A stretch of DNA of 40,033 nucleotides, taken from NCBI GenBank assembly GCA_947378845.1, contig CANCLQ010000010.1, positions 1 through 40,033 of the forward strand, in the 5' to 3' direction. The notes under the pieces were generated by a model. The model did not search any database. It was not told the DNA's origin and worked only from the letters and a program-made list of their open reading frames with translations. Source of the DNA: Opitutia bacterium (GTDB lineage: Bacteria > Verrucomicrobiota > Verrucomicrobiia > Opitutales > UBA953). Below, in pieces: positions 1 through 7,617 of this stretch (position 1 is its first letter; the number at the start of each line of letters is the position of its first letter). The position numbers and the translations under genes were made by a program.

Positions 1-96
1 GGACCCATGCAGCCAACGAGGGTGAAAGTGAGAACAGAAAGAACGAACAATTTGCGTGCCATGGTGGTTGTGTTAGAGTGCCTCACATTACTAACG

Positions 97-561
97 ATGC
101 CCTCCCGCTCAAGTGCAGAATCTGAATCCCTCGTGCTCTTTATTTGCACAGGCAATTTCTACCGCAGCCGACACGCGGAAGCCCTATTTAATTGGCATGC
201 ATTGCAGAAAAAGCTCCCTGCCAGGGCCTTTTCTCGGGGACTTCTGACCTCCATTGTGGCCGATGAACCGACCCTTATTTCGGTCGATACCCACAGCCGG
301 CTGACGACTTTAGGCATACCCCTCGAGCTCACAGGCAAGGCGCCAGTCCAACTTCAAGAGTCCGATCTCACCCGCGCACACCGCATCATCGCGCTCAAAA
401 AAGATGAGCACTACGAGATGATGTTGGAAGCGCACCCCGAGTGGGCTGACCGCATCGACTACTGGCACGTGCATGATATTGATTACGCGGAGCCCGTCGA
501 CGCGCTGCCCCAGATCGAGGAACATGTCCTCAATCTGGTCGCAACTTTTAAGTCGGCTTAA
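97..561 (+). CDS. Low-molecular-weight protein tyrosine phosphatase-like protein
   Basis: This is a small cytoplasmic protein of the LMW-PTP / arsenate reductase fold. The P-loop signature C-x5-R reads CTGNFYRS at residues 17-24, right after a hydrophobic strand, as in LMW-PTPs (consensus CxGNxCRS). The second Cys of the consensus is replaced by Tyr. A late HDIDYAEP stretch (Asp127 or Asp129) is the likely general-acid loop, although the usual DP pair is absent. Starts at 7 and 61 are also in frame; I chose ATG 97 because it puts the P-loop about 16 residues from the N-terminus, closer to the family norm. The gene converges on the desaturase with only 3 bases between the two stops. The physiological substrate (phosphotyrosine protein, small molecule or arsenate) cannot be told. 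Confidence 0.75.
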   Translation: MPSRSSAESESLVLFICTGNFYRSRHAEALFNWHALQKKLPARAFSRGLLTSIVADEPTLISVDTHSRLTTLGIPLELTGKAPVQLQESDLTRAHRIIALKKDEHYEMMLEAHPEWADRIDYWHVHDIDYAEPVDALPQIEEHVLNLVATFKSA

Positions 562-564
562 AAC

Positions 565-1731
565 TTAAGCAGCTGAACCCGCGTCGGCGCGACGCAACGA
601 TTCAAGCAAATCACCAGCTTGATCCAAGAGACCGCGGAGTTCGTCCATCGTGTCACTGCTGACATCGGCCTTAGCCAAAGAAAGTTCCTTCAGCGACTCT
701 GCACGCGCTGCTAAATCTTTCGCTAAAGCATGTGCTGCAGCGATGGTCTTAGCTTTCAGCTCGCGCGTACGTTGATCGAGGCGGCTCGCCAACTTGTCGA
801 TATCCATTCCAAGTGTGCGGCTCTTCTCTTTAAGTTCGGCAGCTAAAATACGTGAGTCGGAAACACGACGGAGGTTTTCAACCAAGCCTACTTTGGAAAG
901 CGTCCAGATAATCCACTTCGTTGGATCGAACTGCCAAGGCTTCACGCCGTTACGGTAGTCGTGTTGGAACTCGTGGTGATAATTGTGATAACCTTCACCG
1001 AAAGTGAGCAATGCAACTGCACCGCTATCACGTGCGCTGTGATCGCGCGAGTAAGGCTGACGGCCAAACATGTGGCAAAGTGAGTTGATACAGAAGGTGC
1101 CTTGTTGAACAACAACCGTGCGCAGCAAACCTGCGATTAAGAAAGTCGCTGTGGCAGTAAGCCATGGGCTAGTGAAACCATTGTAGGTCGCATATGCCCA
1201 ACCTAAGAAGGTCGGAACAACGAAACCTACGAAGGCACCGATCCACTGAACGTAGCGGTGCTGCCACATAACAAGCGGGTCAGCCTCTAGGTCCTTAACA
1301 TTGGTTACGGGTGGCTTTGGCTTAAGACGGAAAAGTAACCAGCCGATGTGTGCGTAAAAGAAGCCCTTGGAGATATCATAGGGGTCTTCGTCTTCGTCCA
1401 CGTGTTTATGGTGAATGCGGTGATCGGCCGACCAATCGAGCGCCGAGTTTTCGAACGAAGCTGCACCAAAGAGGAGCACGAAGAGCTTCACTGGCCACTT
1501 AGCCTTAAAGGAAATGTGCGAGAAAAGGCGGTGATAACCGAGGGTAATGCCGAAGCCCGTCGCGTAGTAATAGAAGATAGCCAGAGCGATAATGAAGCCC
1601 CAGCCCTGCACTTCGCTGTAATAGGTCCAAACAAACCATGGTACCAGGGTTAGCGAGAGCAATGCCGTGAGAATGAGGAAGGTGGAGGTCACCCATTCGA
1701 TGCGGTATATTGGGAAATTTCTGAATTTCAT
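565..1731 (-). CDS. Acyl-CoA desaturase (stearoyl-CoA delta-9 type)
   Basis: Integral membrane fatty acid desaturase that introduces a cis double bond into acyl chains, using a di-iron site held by histidine clusters. All three boxes are present: HRLFSH (about residues 67-72), HRIHHK (104-109) and HNYHH (249-253), with hydrophobic membrane segments at about 15-35, 45-65 and around 170-210. After the catalytic part the protein carries an extra tail of roughly 90 residues (about 300-385), rich in Ala, Lys, Glu, Leu and Asp, which looks like a coiled coil and is not part of the core family. ATG 1731 is chosen over in-frame GTG 1740 because a GAGGG ribosome-binding sequence lies just ahead of it. 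The desaturase assignment is strong; the acyl carrier (CoA, ACP or lipid) is inferred only from family resemblance. Confidence 0.93.
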   Translation of the reverse strand: MKFRNFPIYRIEWVTSTFLILTALLSLTLVPWFVWTYYSEVQGWGFIIALAIFYYYATGFGITLGYHRLFSHISFKAKWPVKLFVLLFGAASFENSALDWSADHRIHHKHVDEDEDPYDISKGFFYAHIGWLLFRLKPKPPVTNVKDLEADPLVMWQHRYVQWIGAFVGFVVPTFLGWAYATYNGFTSPWLTATATFLIAGLLRTVVVQQGTFCINSLCHMFGRQPYSRDHSARDSGAVALLTFGEGYHNYHHEFQHDYRNGVKPWQFDPTKWIIWTLSKVGLVENLRRVSDSRILAAELKEKSRTLGMDIDKLASRLDQRTRELKAKTIAAAHALAKDLAARAESLKELSLAKADVSSDTMDELRGLLDQAGDLLESLRRADAGSAA

Positions 1732-1822
1732 TACCCTCACTACTGAAGAGTTAACTGAAGGTTTGCGAGTCGAAATGACAGTTTAAAAGCCCGGCCCAAA
1801 ACAGGGCTAAAACCTCTTTATT

Positions 1823-1853
1823 CAAAAAAAATTCCGCAGAAATGTGCGAATTT
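1823..1853 (-). terminator. Intrinsic terminator after the 1871-2305 gene
   Basis: On the minus strand an AATTC-GCA arm, a 6-base loop and a TGC-G-GAATT arm (one bulged base) are followed directly by a run of eight T. It lies 18 bases past the stop of the unknown gene at 1871-2305 and before the desaturase start, so it should separate the two minus-strand genes. Confidence 0.6.
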
Positions 1854-1870
1854 CGTTTTTGAAATTCAAA

Positions 1871-2305
1871 TTATCCGCGGCGGCGACCTAAAGAATTTTT
1901 CACCGCCAAAACGCGCACAGGCTCACGTGTTTTTATCCAAACATTATTTTCTTTCAGCAACTTCGTCGGCAAACCCTGACACGCATCGCCAAAAGAATTT
2001 ACCGGCAAGCGCTGTCCCTTAGGGGAACTATTAAATACCGAAGCAACTTCGGCAATCTTTGCACTCGCTTCGCGCGGATCATCATCTTCCAAAATCTGCA
2101 CAACCCAGCCGACTAAATCTTTCGGTAAACCGCCTTCAGGTTCGCTGATTAACACGAGGTGTTGCTTCTTCGCAGGCTTCTCGCGCTCGACGGCTTCCTC
2201 GGCGACAACCTCGCGAATCTGATTTAAAATTTCCGCTGCGATGCGGACATCGATGCCATTTTCTTTGAGCACCTTTTGGACGACCTCGATATCGACTTTA
2301 GCCAT
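1871..2305 (-). CDS. Conserved-looking hypothetical protein, 144 aa
   Basis: I do not recognise this protein. It is soluble, with no signal peptide or membrane segment. The first 50 residues are predicted helical and charged (MAKVDIEVVQKVLKENGIDV..., then Glu/Arg/Lys-rich). The middle contains an LVLISEPEGGLPKDLVGWVV stretch that looks like alternating strand and helix. The C-terminus is basic (SLGRRRG). The reading frame extends upstream to 2356, but that part lies in the REP repeats; ATG 2305 has a short AGGG ahead of it and is the better start. The gene is divergent from trmB, sharing the repeat-filled gap, and has its own terminator. Its codon use resembles the neighbours, so I take it as a real gene of unknown function. 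Confidence 0.7.
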   Translation of the reverse strand: MAKVDIEVVQKVLKENGIDVRIAAEILNQIREVVAEEAVEREKPAKKQHLVLISEPEGGLPKDLVGWVVQILEDDDPREASAKIAEVASVFNSSPKGQRLPVNSFGDACQGLPTKLLKENNVWIKTREPVRVLAVKNSLGRRRG

Positions 2306-2357
2306 AGCCCTATAAACAACTGCCCCGCCCCCTTTGAAAGCCGGAGTTATTCGCAAT

Positions 2358-2625
2358 GGCAGGGGCGCGACTGCGTCGCGCCCAAATTTGCATTGGGTAG
2401 AGCCCGCGCTCCGCGCGGGCCGCTGTATCTAGGTAGGGGCGGCACTGCGTGACGCCCGTTCGCCTTGCGATTAACGAACCAAAATCGAGATCCTATCCTC
2501 TGCATGGTCAACGGACGGCGACGGAGCGCCGTCCCTACCCGATACAAAATGCATTGGGTAGGGCCCGCGCTCCGCGCGGGCCGCTGCGAATAAAGTACAC
2601 GGGCACGACGCAGTCGTGCCCCTAC
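2358..2625. repeat. Cluster of six GTAG-headed REP-like palindromes
   Basis: The gap between two divergent genes is almost entirely palindromes. Unit A 2359-2383 (head GCAG, stem GGGCGCGAC, loop TGC). Unit B 2397-2420 (GTAG, stem GCCCGCGC, loop TCC). Unit C 2433-2457 (GTAG, stem GGGCGGCAC with one mismatch, loop TGC). Unit D 2513-2538 on the other strand (stem GGACGGCG, 6-base loop, then CTAC). Unit E 2558-2582 (GTAG, stem GGCCCGCGC, loop TCC). Unit F 2601-2625 on the other strand (stem GGGCACGAC, loop GCA, then CTAC). The GTAG base plus a GC-rich hairpin is the known layout of REPs mobilised by RAYT (TnpA-REP) transposases; none is encoded in this window. Confidence 0.85.
2389..2425 (+). repeat. 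37-bp direct repeat around REP unit B (second copy 2550-2586)
   Basis: Positions 2389-2425 and 2550-2586 are identical except for one base (A2401 versus G2562). Both span TGCATTGG, the GTAG head, the GCGC-rich hairpin and a trailing CGCTG. The identity runs beyond the palindrome, which suggests duplication of a segment rather than two independent insertions. Confidence 0.85.
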
Positions 2626-2662
2626 CCTTGCCTTCCCCTTGTCACCGTGCCAACTTGCCCAC

Positions 2663-3274
2663 GTGTCACCTGGCAACAAAGTCTTCGGTAAAGAATGGGC
2701 CGACAACCTTCGCGCATCGAATGTTGAAAAACTCCGCACCAAACTTTCTGAAGCACTAGGCGATCGCACATCATTCACTTTTGAAATCGGCTCAGGTCAC
2801 GGCCACTGGCTCGCCGCCTACGCCAAACAAAATCCTGACGAATTCTGCCTCGGCATCGACCTCATCACTGAGCGTATCGCTAAGTGCCATCGCAAGCAGA
2901 CCATCGGTCAAATCACCAACGTCGCCTTTTTAAAGGCTGAAGCCACCGAGGTGCTCGACGCCCTCGCACCGGCTCAACAACTCTCAAAAATCTTCATCCT
3001 CTATCCCGACCCCTGGCCCAAACGTCGGCACCACAAGAACCGCTTCATCAACGCCGAGAACCTCTCCCGGCTGGCCGACCACGCCGCCCCCGGGGCCCTC
3101 CTCCATTTTCGGACCGACGACCTCGATTATTACGCCTGGACGGTCGCTGAGCTCCAAAAACACCCCAAATGGACCATTTTAGACCAAAAACCATGGCCTT
3201 TTGAGACCCCGACCTTCTTTGAGGAGCTTTTAAAGGCCAAAAACGACGTAATTGCCCAAAAAACGGGCGATTAA
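2663..3274 (+). CDS. trmB: tRNA (guanine-N7-)-methyltransferase TrmB
   Basis: SAM-dependent enzyme that makes 7-methylguanosine at position 46 of the tRNA variable loop. The Rossmann SAM motif FEIGSGHGHWL sits at about residues 40-50, the acidic strand end GIDL follows, and the family hallmark YPDPWPKRRHHKNRF begins near residue 114. The C-terminal FETPTFFE segment matches the tRNA-binding end of TrmB. The start is uncertain: the frame opens at TTG 2639 and next offers GTG 2663; neither has a clear ribosome-binding site, and the region just upstream is repeat DNA. From 2663 the protein is 203 residues, slightly short but with all conserved elements. Pyruvate kinase follows on the same strand after about 70 bases. 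Confidence 0.93.
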   Translation: MSPGNKVFGKEWADNLRASNVEKLRTKLSEALGDRTSFTFEIGSGHGHWLAAYAKQNPDEFCLGIDLITERIAKCHRKQTIGQITNVAFLKAEATEVLDALAPAQQLSKIFILYPDPWPKRRHHKNRFINAENLSRLADHAAPGALLHFRTDDLDYYAWTVAELQKHPKWTILDQKPWPFETPTFFEELLKAKNDVIAQKTGD

Positions 3275-3341
3275 TAAGGGTCAAAACAGGGGGTAATTCT
3301 TTCCCTTGCCTAGACACCCCTCAACCCTACTCATTTATCCT

Positions 3342-4769
3342 GTGAAGTCATTCCGTCATACACGTATCACCTTTACGATTGGTCCCGCCACTGAGTCCGA
3401 GGCGAACCTAGAGGCGATCATCAACGCTGGCGCTAACGTCGTTCGCCTCAATATGGCCCACGCCGACCACGCCTGGGTACGCAAGACCGTCGAACGCGTC
3501 CGCAAAGTCAGCAAAAAGATGGGCAAAGAGCTCCCCATCATGATGGACATCAAGGGACCCGAGATCCGCACGGGCTCTCGCAAAGAAGCCACACAACTCA
3601 CCGTCGGCCAACGCGTCGACGTCACCGGCACCCCTGATGCCAAAGCCGAAGGCGATACGCTCCTCATCACTTCCAATTACCCTCAAATCATTCGTTCCGT
3701 TCCTGTCGGCGGCCTCGTGCTCATCGACAACGGACTCATCCAGCTCCGCGTACTCGAGCAATGCTCCGACCGTCTCCGCTGTAAAGTTGAACAACCCGGC
3801 TCACTCGGCAGCCGCCGTCACATCAATCTTCCTGGTGTTAAAATCGAACTCCCTGCTCTCACCGACAAAGACCGTGAAGATGTCGCCGTAGGTTGCGAAG
3901 TAGGCTGCGATTTCTACGCACTCTCTTTCGTACGCGAAGCAGCCGACGTGGAATGCCTCCGCAAATTCCTGAAGGAAAAGAATTCAACCGCGCACATCAT
4001 TTCCAAAATCGAAGATCAATCTGCGATCGAACACCTTGGTGCGATTTTAGAAGCCACCGACGCACTGATGGTCGCACGTGGTGACCTCGGTATCGAAATC
4101 CCTTACGAGACTCTGCCTTCTGTTCAACGCCGCGCCGTGGCTATGGCCATCGCATTGCGCAAGCCAGTCATCGTCGCAACGCACATGCTTGAATCCATGA
4201 TTCAAAATCCTGTGCCAACCCGTGCCGAAGTGACCGACGTTTCTAACGCCGTTCTTGAGATGGCCGACTCCGTGATGCTCTCCGGCGAAACCACCACCGG
4301 CAATCACCCGATCCGCTGCGTCGAAGTGATGGCCCGTATCGCTGAGACGACCGAAAAAGACATTCCTCGTCGCATCGCGTCCGAACAAAAGAACGAATCG
4401 CCCAAAGTAAAATTACTCCGTGCCGCCGCGAGCTTAGCTCAAGGCCTCGGCAATACCGGCATCGTCGCCTTCACTCGCAATGGCGAAGTGCCACGCACGC
4501 TCTCCGCTCTTCGCGCTGCAGGTTGCCCGATTTATGGTTTCGTCGAAGACATCGAAGTGCATCGCCGCATGGGCCTGCTCTGGGGTGTGACTTCATTCCA
4601 AGAAAAATTTAGCGCTAAGGCGGAAGATAATATCACCGCCGCACTCGAGCGCCTCCGCAATGAAGGTTACTGCAAGCCTGGCCAAGTGCTGGTCATCGTG
4701 ACGAATGTGATCTTCGGACCACAAGTCATCGACAGCATCCAATTGCGCGAAGTGCCCGCGGCTAAATAA
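3342..4769 (+). CDS. pyk: Pyruvate kinase
   Basis: Last step of glycolysis: phosphoenolpyruvate + ADP to pyruvate + ATP, in the cytoplasm. The TIGPAT start of the barrel, the MDIKGPEIRTG loop, INLPGVKIELPALTDKD, the catalytic lysine in ISKIED, VARGDLGIEIP and the MLSGET loop are all present, and about 475 residues is the usual length with A, B and C domains. Two changes at the cation/phosphate site stand out: the canonical NFSH is NMAH (Ser to Ala), and the Thr of the DTKGPE loop is Ile. The Glu of KGPE, which marks potassium-dependent enzymes, is kept. The frame opens at TTG 3306, but GTG 3342 (VKSFRHTRITFTIGP) fits family N-termini better. No clear ribosome-binding site is visible at either. 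Confidence 0.95.
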   Translation: MKSFRHTRITFTIGPATESEANLEAIINAGANVVRLNMAHADHAWVRKTVERVRKVSKKMGKELPIMMDIKGPEIRTGSRKEATQLTVGQRVDVTGTPDAKAEGDTLLITSNYPQIIRSVPVGGLVLIDNGLIQLRVLEQCSDRLRCKVEQPGSLGSRRHINLPGVKIELPALTDKDREDVAVGCEVGCDFYALSFVREAADVECLRKFLKEKNSTAHIISKIEDQSAIEHLGAILEATDALMVARGDLGIEIPYETLPSVQRRAVAMAIALRKPVIVATHMLESMIQNPVPTRAEVTDVSNAVLEMADSVMLSGETTTGNHPIRCVEVMARIAETTEKDIPRRIASEQKNESPKVKLLRAAASLAQGLGNTGIVAFTRNGEVPRTLSALRAAGCPIYGFVEDIEVHRRMGLLWGVTSFQEKFSAKAEDNITAALERLRNEGYCKPGQVLVIVTNVIFGPQVIDSIQLREVPAAK

Positions 4770-4778
4770 TTCCCACGC

Positions 4779-5966
4779 ATGCCGAGCTCCGCGCCGCTAA
4801 CTGTTTCTGAATTAGCGGACGTTCTCAAGGGGCACCTCAATGGCATGGGGACAGTCGAAGTGGTCGGAGAAATCTCCGGCTACAAGACGTACCCGTCTGG
4901 CCACCATTACTTCTCCATCAAAGACGCCGACGCGAAGGTCGACTGTGTGCTTTATGGATTTCAAGCACGCTGGATAAAATTCCCAATGCGCGATGGCCTG
5001 CGCGTTGTCATGAAAGCCAAGGCCGATTTCTACGGGAAGAGTGGCAAGCTCTCACTCATCGTCGATTCAATGAAGCCCGAAGGCGAAGGCGACCTGCATA
5101 AAAAATATTTAGAGCTTCTTGAAAAACTAAAAGCCGAAGGCCTCTTCGACGAGGCGCTCAAACGTCCGATTCCAGAATTCCCCAAAGTGGTCGCATTCGT
5201 GACCTCTGAGATCGGCGCCGTGTGGCACGACTTCACTGAGATTCTAAAAACGCGTGGATGGCGCGGCACCGTGTGGCTCGTTCCTGCCCGTGTTCAGGGC
5301 GAAACTTGTGCTGGCTCCGTCATGCAAGGCCTCAAGCAGGCCAATGCGATTCCGAACATCGACCTCATCGTGGTCGGTCGCGGCGGAGGCTCGCTCGAAG
5401 ATCTTTGGGGTTTCAATGACGAAGCCCTTGTGCGTGCCGTGCGCGCTAGTAAGACGCCGGTGATTTCTGCCGTTGGACACCAGACCGACGTTACGCTGTG
5501 CGACTTCGCTGCGGATCGTCGGGCCGAAACTCCAACTGCCGCGGCTGAACTTATCGCGACTGGACAAAATAATTTAGTGAAGCGACTCCAGCTCCTCGGC
5601 TCCCAACTCGCACAGCATTCTCCGAAAGCACGAATCCAATCCTATCATCAGGATCTGGATTTATTGTTCAACCGACTCGAGGGTGCGGCCGATGAAATTT
5701 TCGCAGACCGTCGACACCGCCTCTCAGAACTAGGCAGCGAGCTACACCGTCTATCGCCTAAGGTGCGTCTCAGTGTCACGCGCGAACGTCTCAATCAACT
5801 CGGCACACGTCTGCAATCTGCAGGATTCGAATCCATTCTCTCACGCGGTTATTCGATTGTCCGCGATGCCGACGGTAAAGTTATCAGCTCCAGTAAATCG
5901 ATTAAGACCGGTAAAAAGATCCGCCTCAAATTCAGCGACGGCGAAGCCGGAGCAATCGGAGAATAA
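4779..5966 (+). CDS. xseA: Exodeoxyribonuclease VII large subunit
   Basis: Catalytic subunit of exonuclease VII, which degrades single-stranded DNA to oligonucleotides together with many XseB subunits. The N-terminal OB fold (about 1-100, with VEVVGEISGYKTYPSGHHYF) is followed by the catalytic domain with VVAFVTSEIGAVWHDF, DLIVVGRGGGSLEDLWGFND and PVISAVGHQTDVTLCDFAADRRAETPT (read as consecutive pieces). After this comes a shortened helical region and the terminal LSRGYSIVRDADGKV strand. At 395 residues it is shorter than the E. coli protein (about 456), mainly in the coiled-coil part. The gene begins 9 bases after the pyk stop, so the two are probably cotranscribed. xseB is not in the window. 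Confidence 0.95.
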   Translation: MPSSAPLTVSELADVLKGHLNGMGTVEVVGEISGYKTYPSGHHYFSIKDADAKVDCVLYGFQARWIKFPMRDGLRVVMKAKADFYGKSGKLSLIVDSMKPEGEGDLHKKYLELLEKLKAEGLFDEALKRPIPEFPKVVAFVTSEIGAVWHDFTEILKTRGWRGTVWLVPARVQGETCAGSVMQGLKQANAIPNIDLIVVGRGGGSLEDLWGFNDEALVRAVRASKTPVISAVGHQTDVTLCDFAADRRAETPTAAAELIATGQNNLVKRLQLLGSQLAQHSPKARIQSYHQDLDLLFNRLEGAADEIFADRRHRLSELGSELHRLSPKVRLSVTRERLNQLGTRLQSAGFESILSRGYSIVRDADGKVISSSKSIKTGKKIRLKFSDGEAGAIGE

Positions 5967-5971
5967 GGCAT

Positions 5972-5996
5972 GGGCACGACGCAGTCGTGCCCCTAC
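5972..5996 (-). repeat. Single REP-like palindrome after xseA
   Basis: A perfect 9-bp stem (GGGCACGAC / GTCGTGCCC) with loop GCA is followed by CTAC, so the GTAG head is on the minus strand. It is identical in stem and loop to unit F at 2601-2625. It starts five bases after the xseA stop, between convergent xseA and proS, and could also act as an RNA 3' hairpin for xseA, though no T-run follows. Confidence 0.8.
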
Positions 5997-6043
5997 CAAA
6001 ATCCCCCATGCCAACCTGCCAACGTGCCCACTTCTCCCCTGAA

Positions 6044-7570
6044 CTAGTAGGCCTTCGCCATCACCACACGTCGTGCGCTGGGCTCGCCGGTAACAACACA
6101 CTTACCTGGCTCGTCCTTCGCATCGAGCGCGATGCAGCGAATCGTCACTTTCAGTTCATCTTTCAAGCGACGCTCAACTTCCTTGCTTCCGTTCCAGTGA
6201 CACAAAGCAAAGCCGCCGTGAATTTCAGGATCGTTGGCATTCTTGGGTGTGAAGAAAGCTTTTAACTCATCCCACGAATTAATCTCGCGAGTATTCTCTG
6301 CGCGATGTGCTTTCGCGCGTGCCAATAAATTATCCTGAATCGACTGCAGGCGTGTAATCACGCTGCTAACAAACTCAGTGCGAGGAATGCCGGCTTTCTC
6401 GCCGGTGTCGCGACGAGCCACAAATACAGAGCCCGATGCAATATCGCGCGGGCCGACTTCAACACGCAATGGCACACCCTTCTTAATCCAGCCCCACGCT
6501 TTTTCACCGCCGCGTAAGTCACGATTATCAATAGTGACGACTAATTTGCGGTCATGGAAGCGTTGAGCAGTGAGCTCTTTCTTCAGTGACTCGCAATACT
6601 CCAAGACCTGAGCCTTCGAAGCATCATCTTTATAAATCGGTAAAATCACGACGTGCTGCGGCGCCAAACGAGGCGGCGCCACAAATCCATCGTCGTCCGA
6701 ATGCGTCATAATCATGCCGCCAATCAAGCGCGTCGACACGCCCCACGATGTGGTGTGCGCGTATTGCATGTTCGATGCTTCATCTTGGAAGCGAATGTTA
6801 CATGACTTCGCAAAGTTTTGTCCAAGGTAGTGCGAGGTGCCGGCCTGCAACGCCTTGCGATCTTGCATCATCGATTCAATGCACAGCGTATCAACGGCGC
6901 CAGGGAAACGCTCCCCTTCGGTTTTGCGACCCTTGATCACTGGCATCGCCATATAATTCTCCGCGAAGTCCGCATACACATCGAGCATGCGCAGCGTTTC
7001 TTCCATCGCTTCTTTTTCCGTGGCGTGCACGGTGTGACCTTCCTGCCATAAAAATTCGGCCGTACGTAAGAATAGACGCGTGCGCATTTCCCAACGCACC
7101 ACATTGGCCCATTGATTAATTAAAATCGGCAAGTCGCGATACGACTGAACCCACTTCGCATAAGTTTCTCCGATAATAGTTTCAGAGGTAGGACGAACAA
7201 TCAGCGGCTCTTCCAATTCACCCGCAGGCACCAACTTGCCATCAGGGCCGGCTTCGAGGCGCGAGTGCGTGACGACGGCGCATTCTTTCGCGAAGCCTTC
7301 GACGTGCTGAGCTTCTTTTTGCAAATAGCTCATCGGAATAAAGAGCGGGAAATACGCATTCACGTGACCCGTCTCCTTAAACATCGCGTCGAGGTCGCGC
7401 TGGATATTTTCCCACAACGCATAACCCCATGGCTTGATCACCATGCAACCACGCACTGGGCTATTCTCAGCTAAGTCGGCGGCCTTAATAACCTGTAAAT
7501 ACCATTCAGGATAATCTTCGGCACGCGTGGGCGTGATGGCGGTCTTCGGCTTCGCAGCGGGCTGTGACAT
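6044..7570 (-). CDS. proS: Prolyl-tRNA synthetase, archaeal/eukaryotic-type (type 3)
   Basis: Class II aminoacyl-tRNA synthetase charging tRNA-Pro with proline. It lacks the large editing insertion of the E. coli-type enzyme and matches the short type-3 form: PEWYLQVIKAADLAENSPVRG near the start, VRPTSETIIGETYAKWVQSY (the substrate loop), motif 2 RWEMRTRLFLRTAEFLWQEG, motif 3 GGMIMTHSDDDGFVAPPRLAP, an anticodon-binding domain and the terminal ...KAY Tyr. In the C-terminal zinc domain only Cys457, Cys479 and Cys491 remain; two of the four usual ligands look lost (GSKE in place of PEC, and GKCVVTGE in place of C-x-x-C). Start ATG 7570 fits family N-termini but has no Shine-Dalgarno sequence. 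The upstream 400 bases are REP repeats. Confidence 0.96.
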   Translation of the reverse strand: MSQPAAKPKTAITPTRAEDYPEWYLQVIKAADLAENSPVRGCMVIKPWGYALWENIQRDLDAMFKETGHVNAYFPLFIPMSYLQKEAQHVEGFAKECAVVTHSRLEAGPDGKLVPAGELEEPLIVRPTSETIIGETYAKWVQSYRDLPILINQWANVVRWEMRTRLFLRTAEFLWQEGHTVHATEKEAMEETLRMLDVYADFAENYMAMPVIKGRKTEGERFPGAVDTLCIESMMQDRKALQAGTSHYLGQNFAKSCNIRFQDEASNMQYAHTTSWGVSTRLIGGMIMTHSDDDGFVAPPRLAPQHVVILPIYKDDASKAQVLEYCESLKKELTAQRFHDRKLVVTIDNRDLRGGEKAWGWIKKGVPLRVEVGPRDIASGSVFVARRDTGEKAGIPRTEFVSSVITRLQSIQDNLLARAKAHRAENTREINSWDELKAFFTPKNANDPEIHGGFALCHWNGSKEVERRLKDELKVTIRCIALDAKDEPGKCVVTGEPSARRVVMAKAY

Positions 7571-7617
7571 GACTCAATTTAAGGACAAAGGATGCGAATG
7601 GGGCAAGAGATGAATAG

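Noticed and set aside
2358..2625. CRISPR-like repetition
   Set aside because: Units vary in stem, orientation and spacing, and there are no regular spacers or cas genes.
2347..2778. 143-codon minus-strand open frame across the repeats
   Set aside because: It runs through palindromes and into trmB; its composition reflects the repeats and the trmB antisense frame, with no start or family signal.
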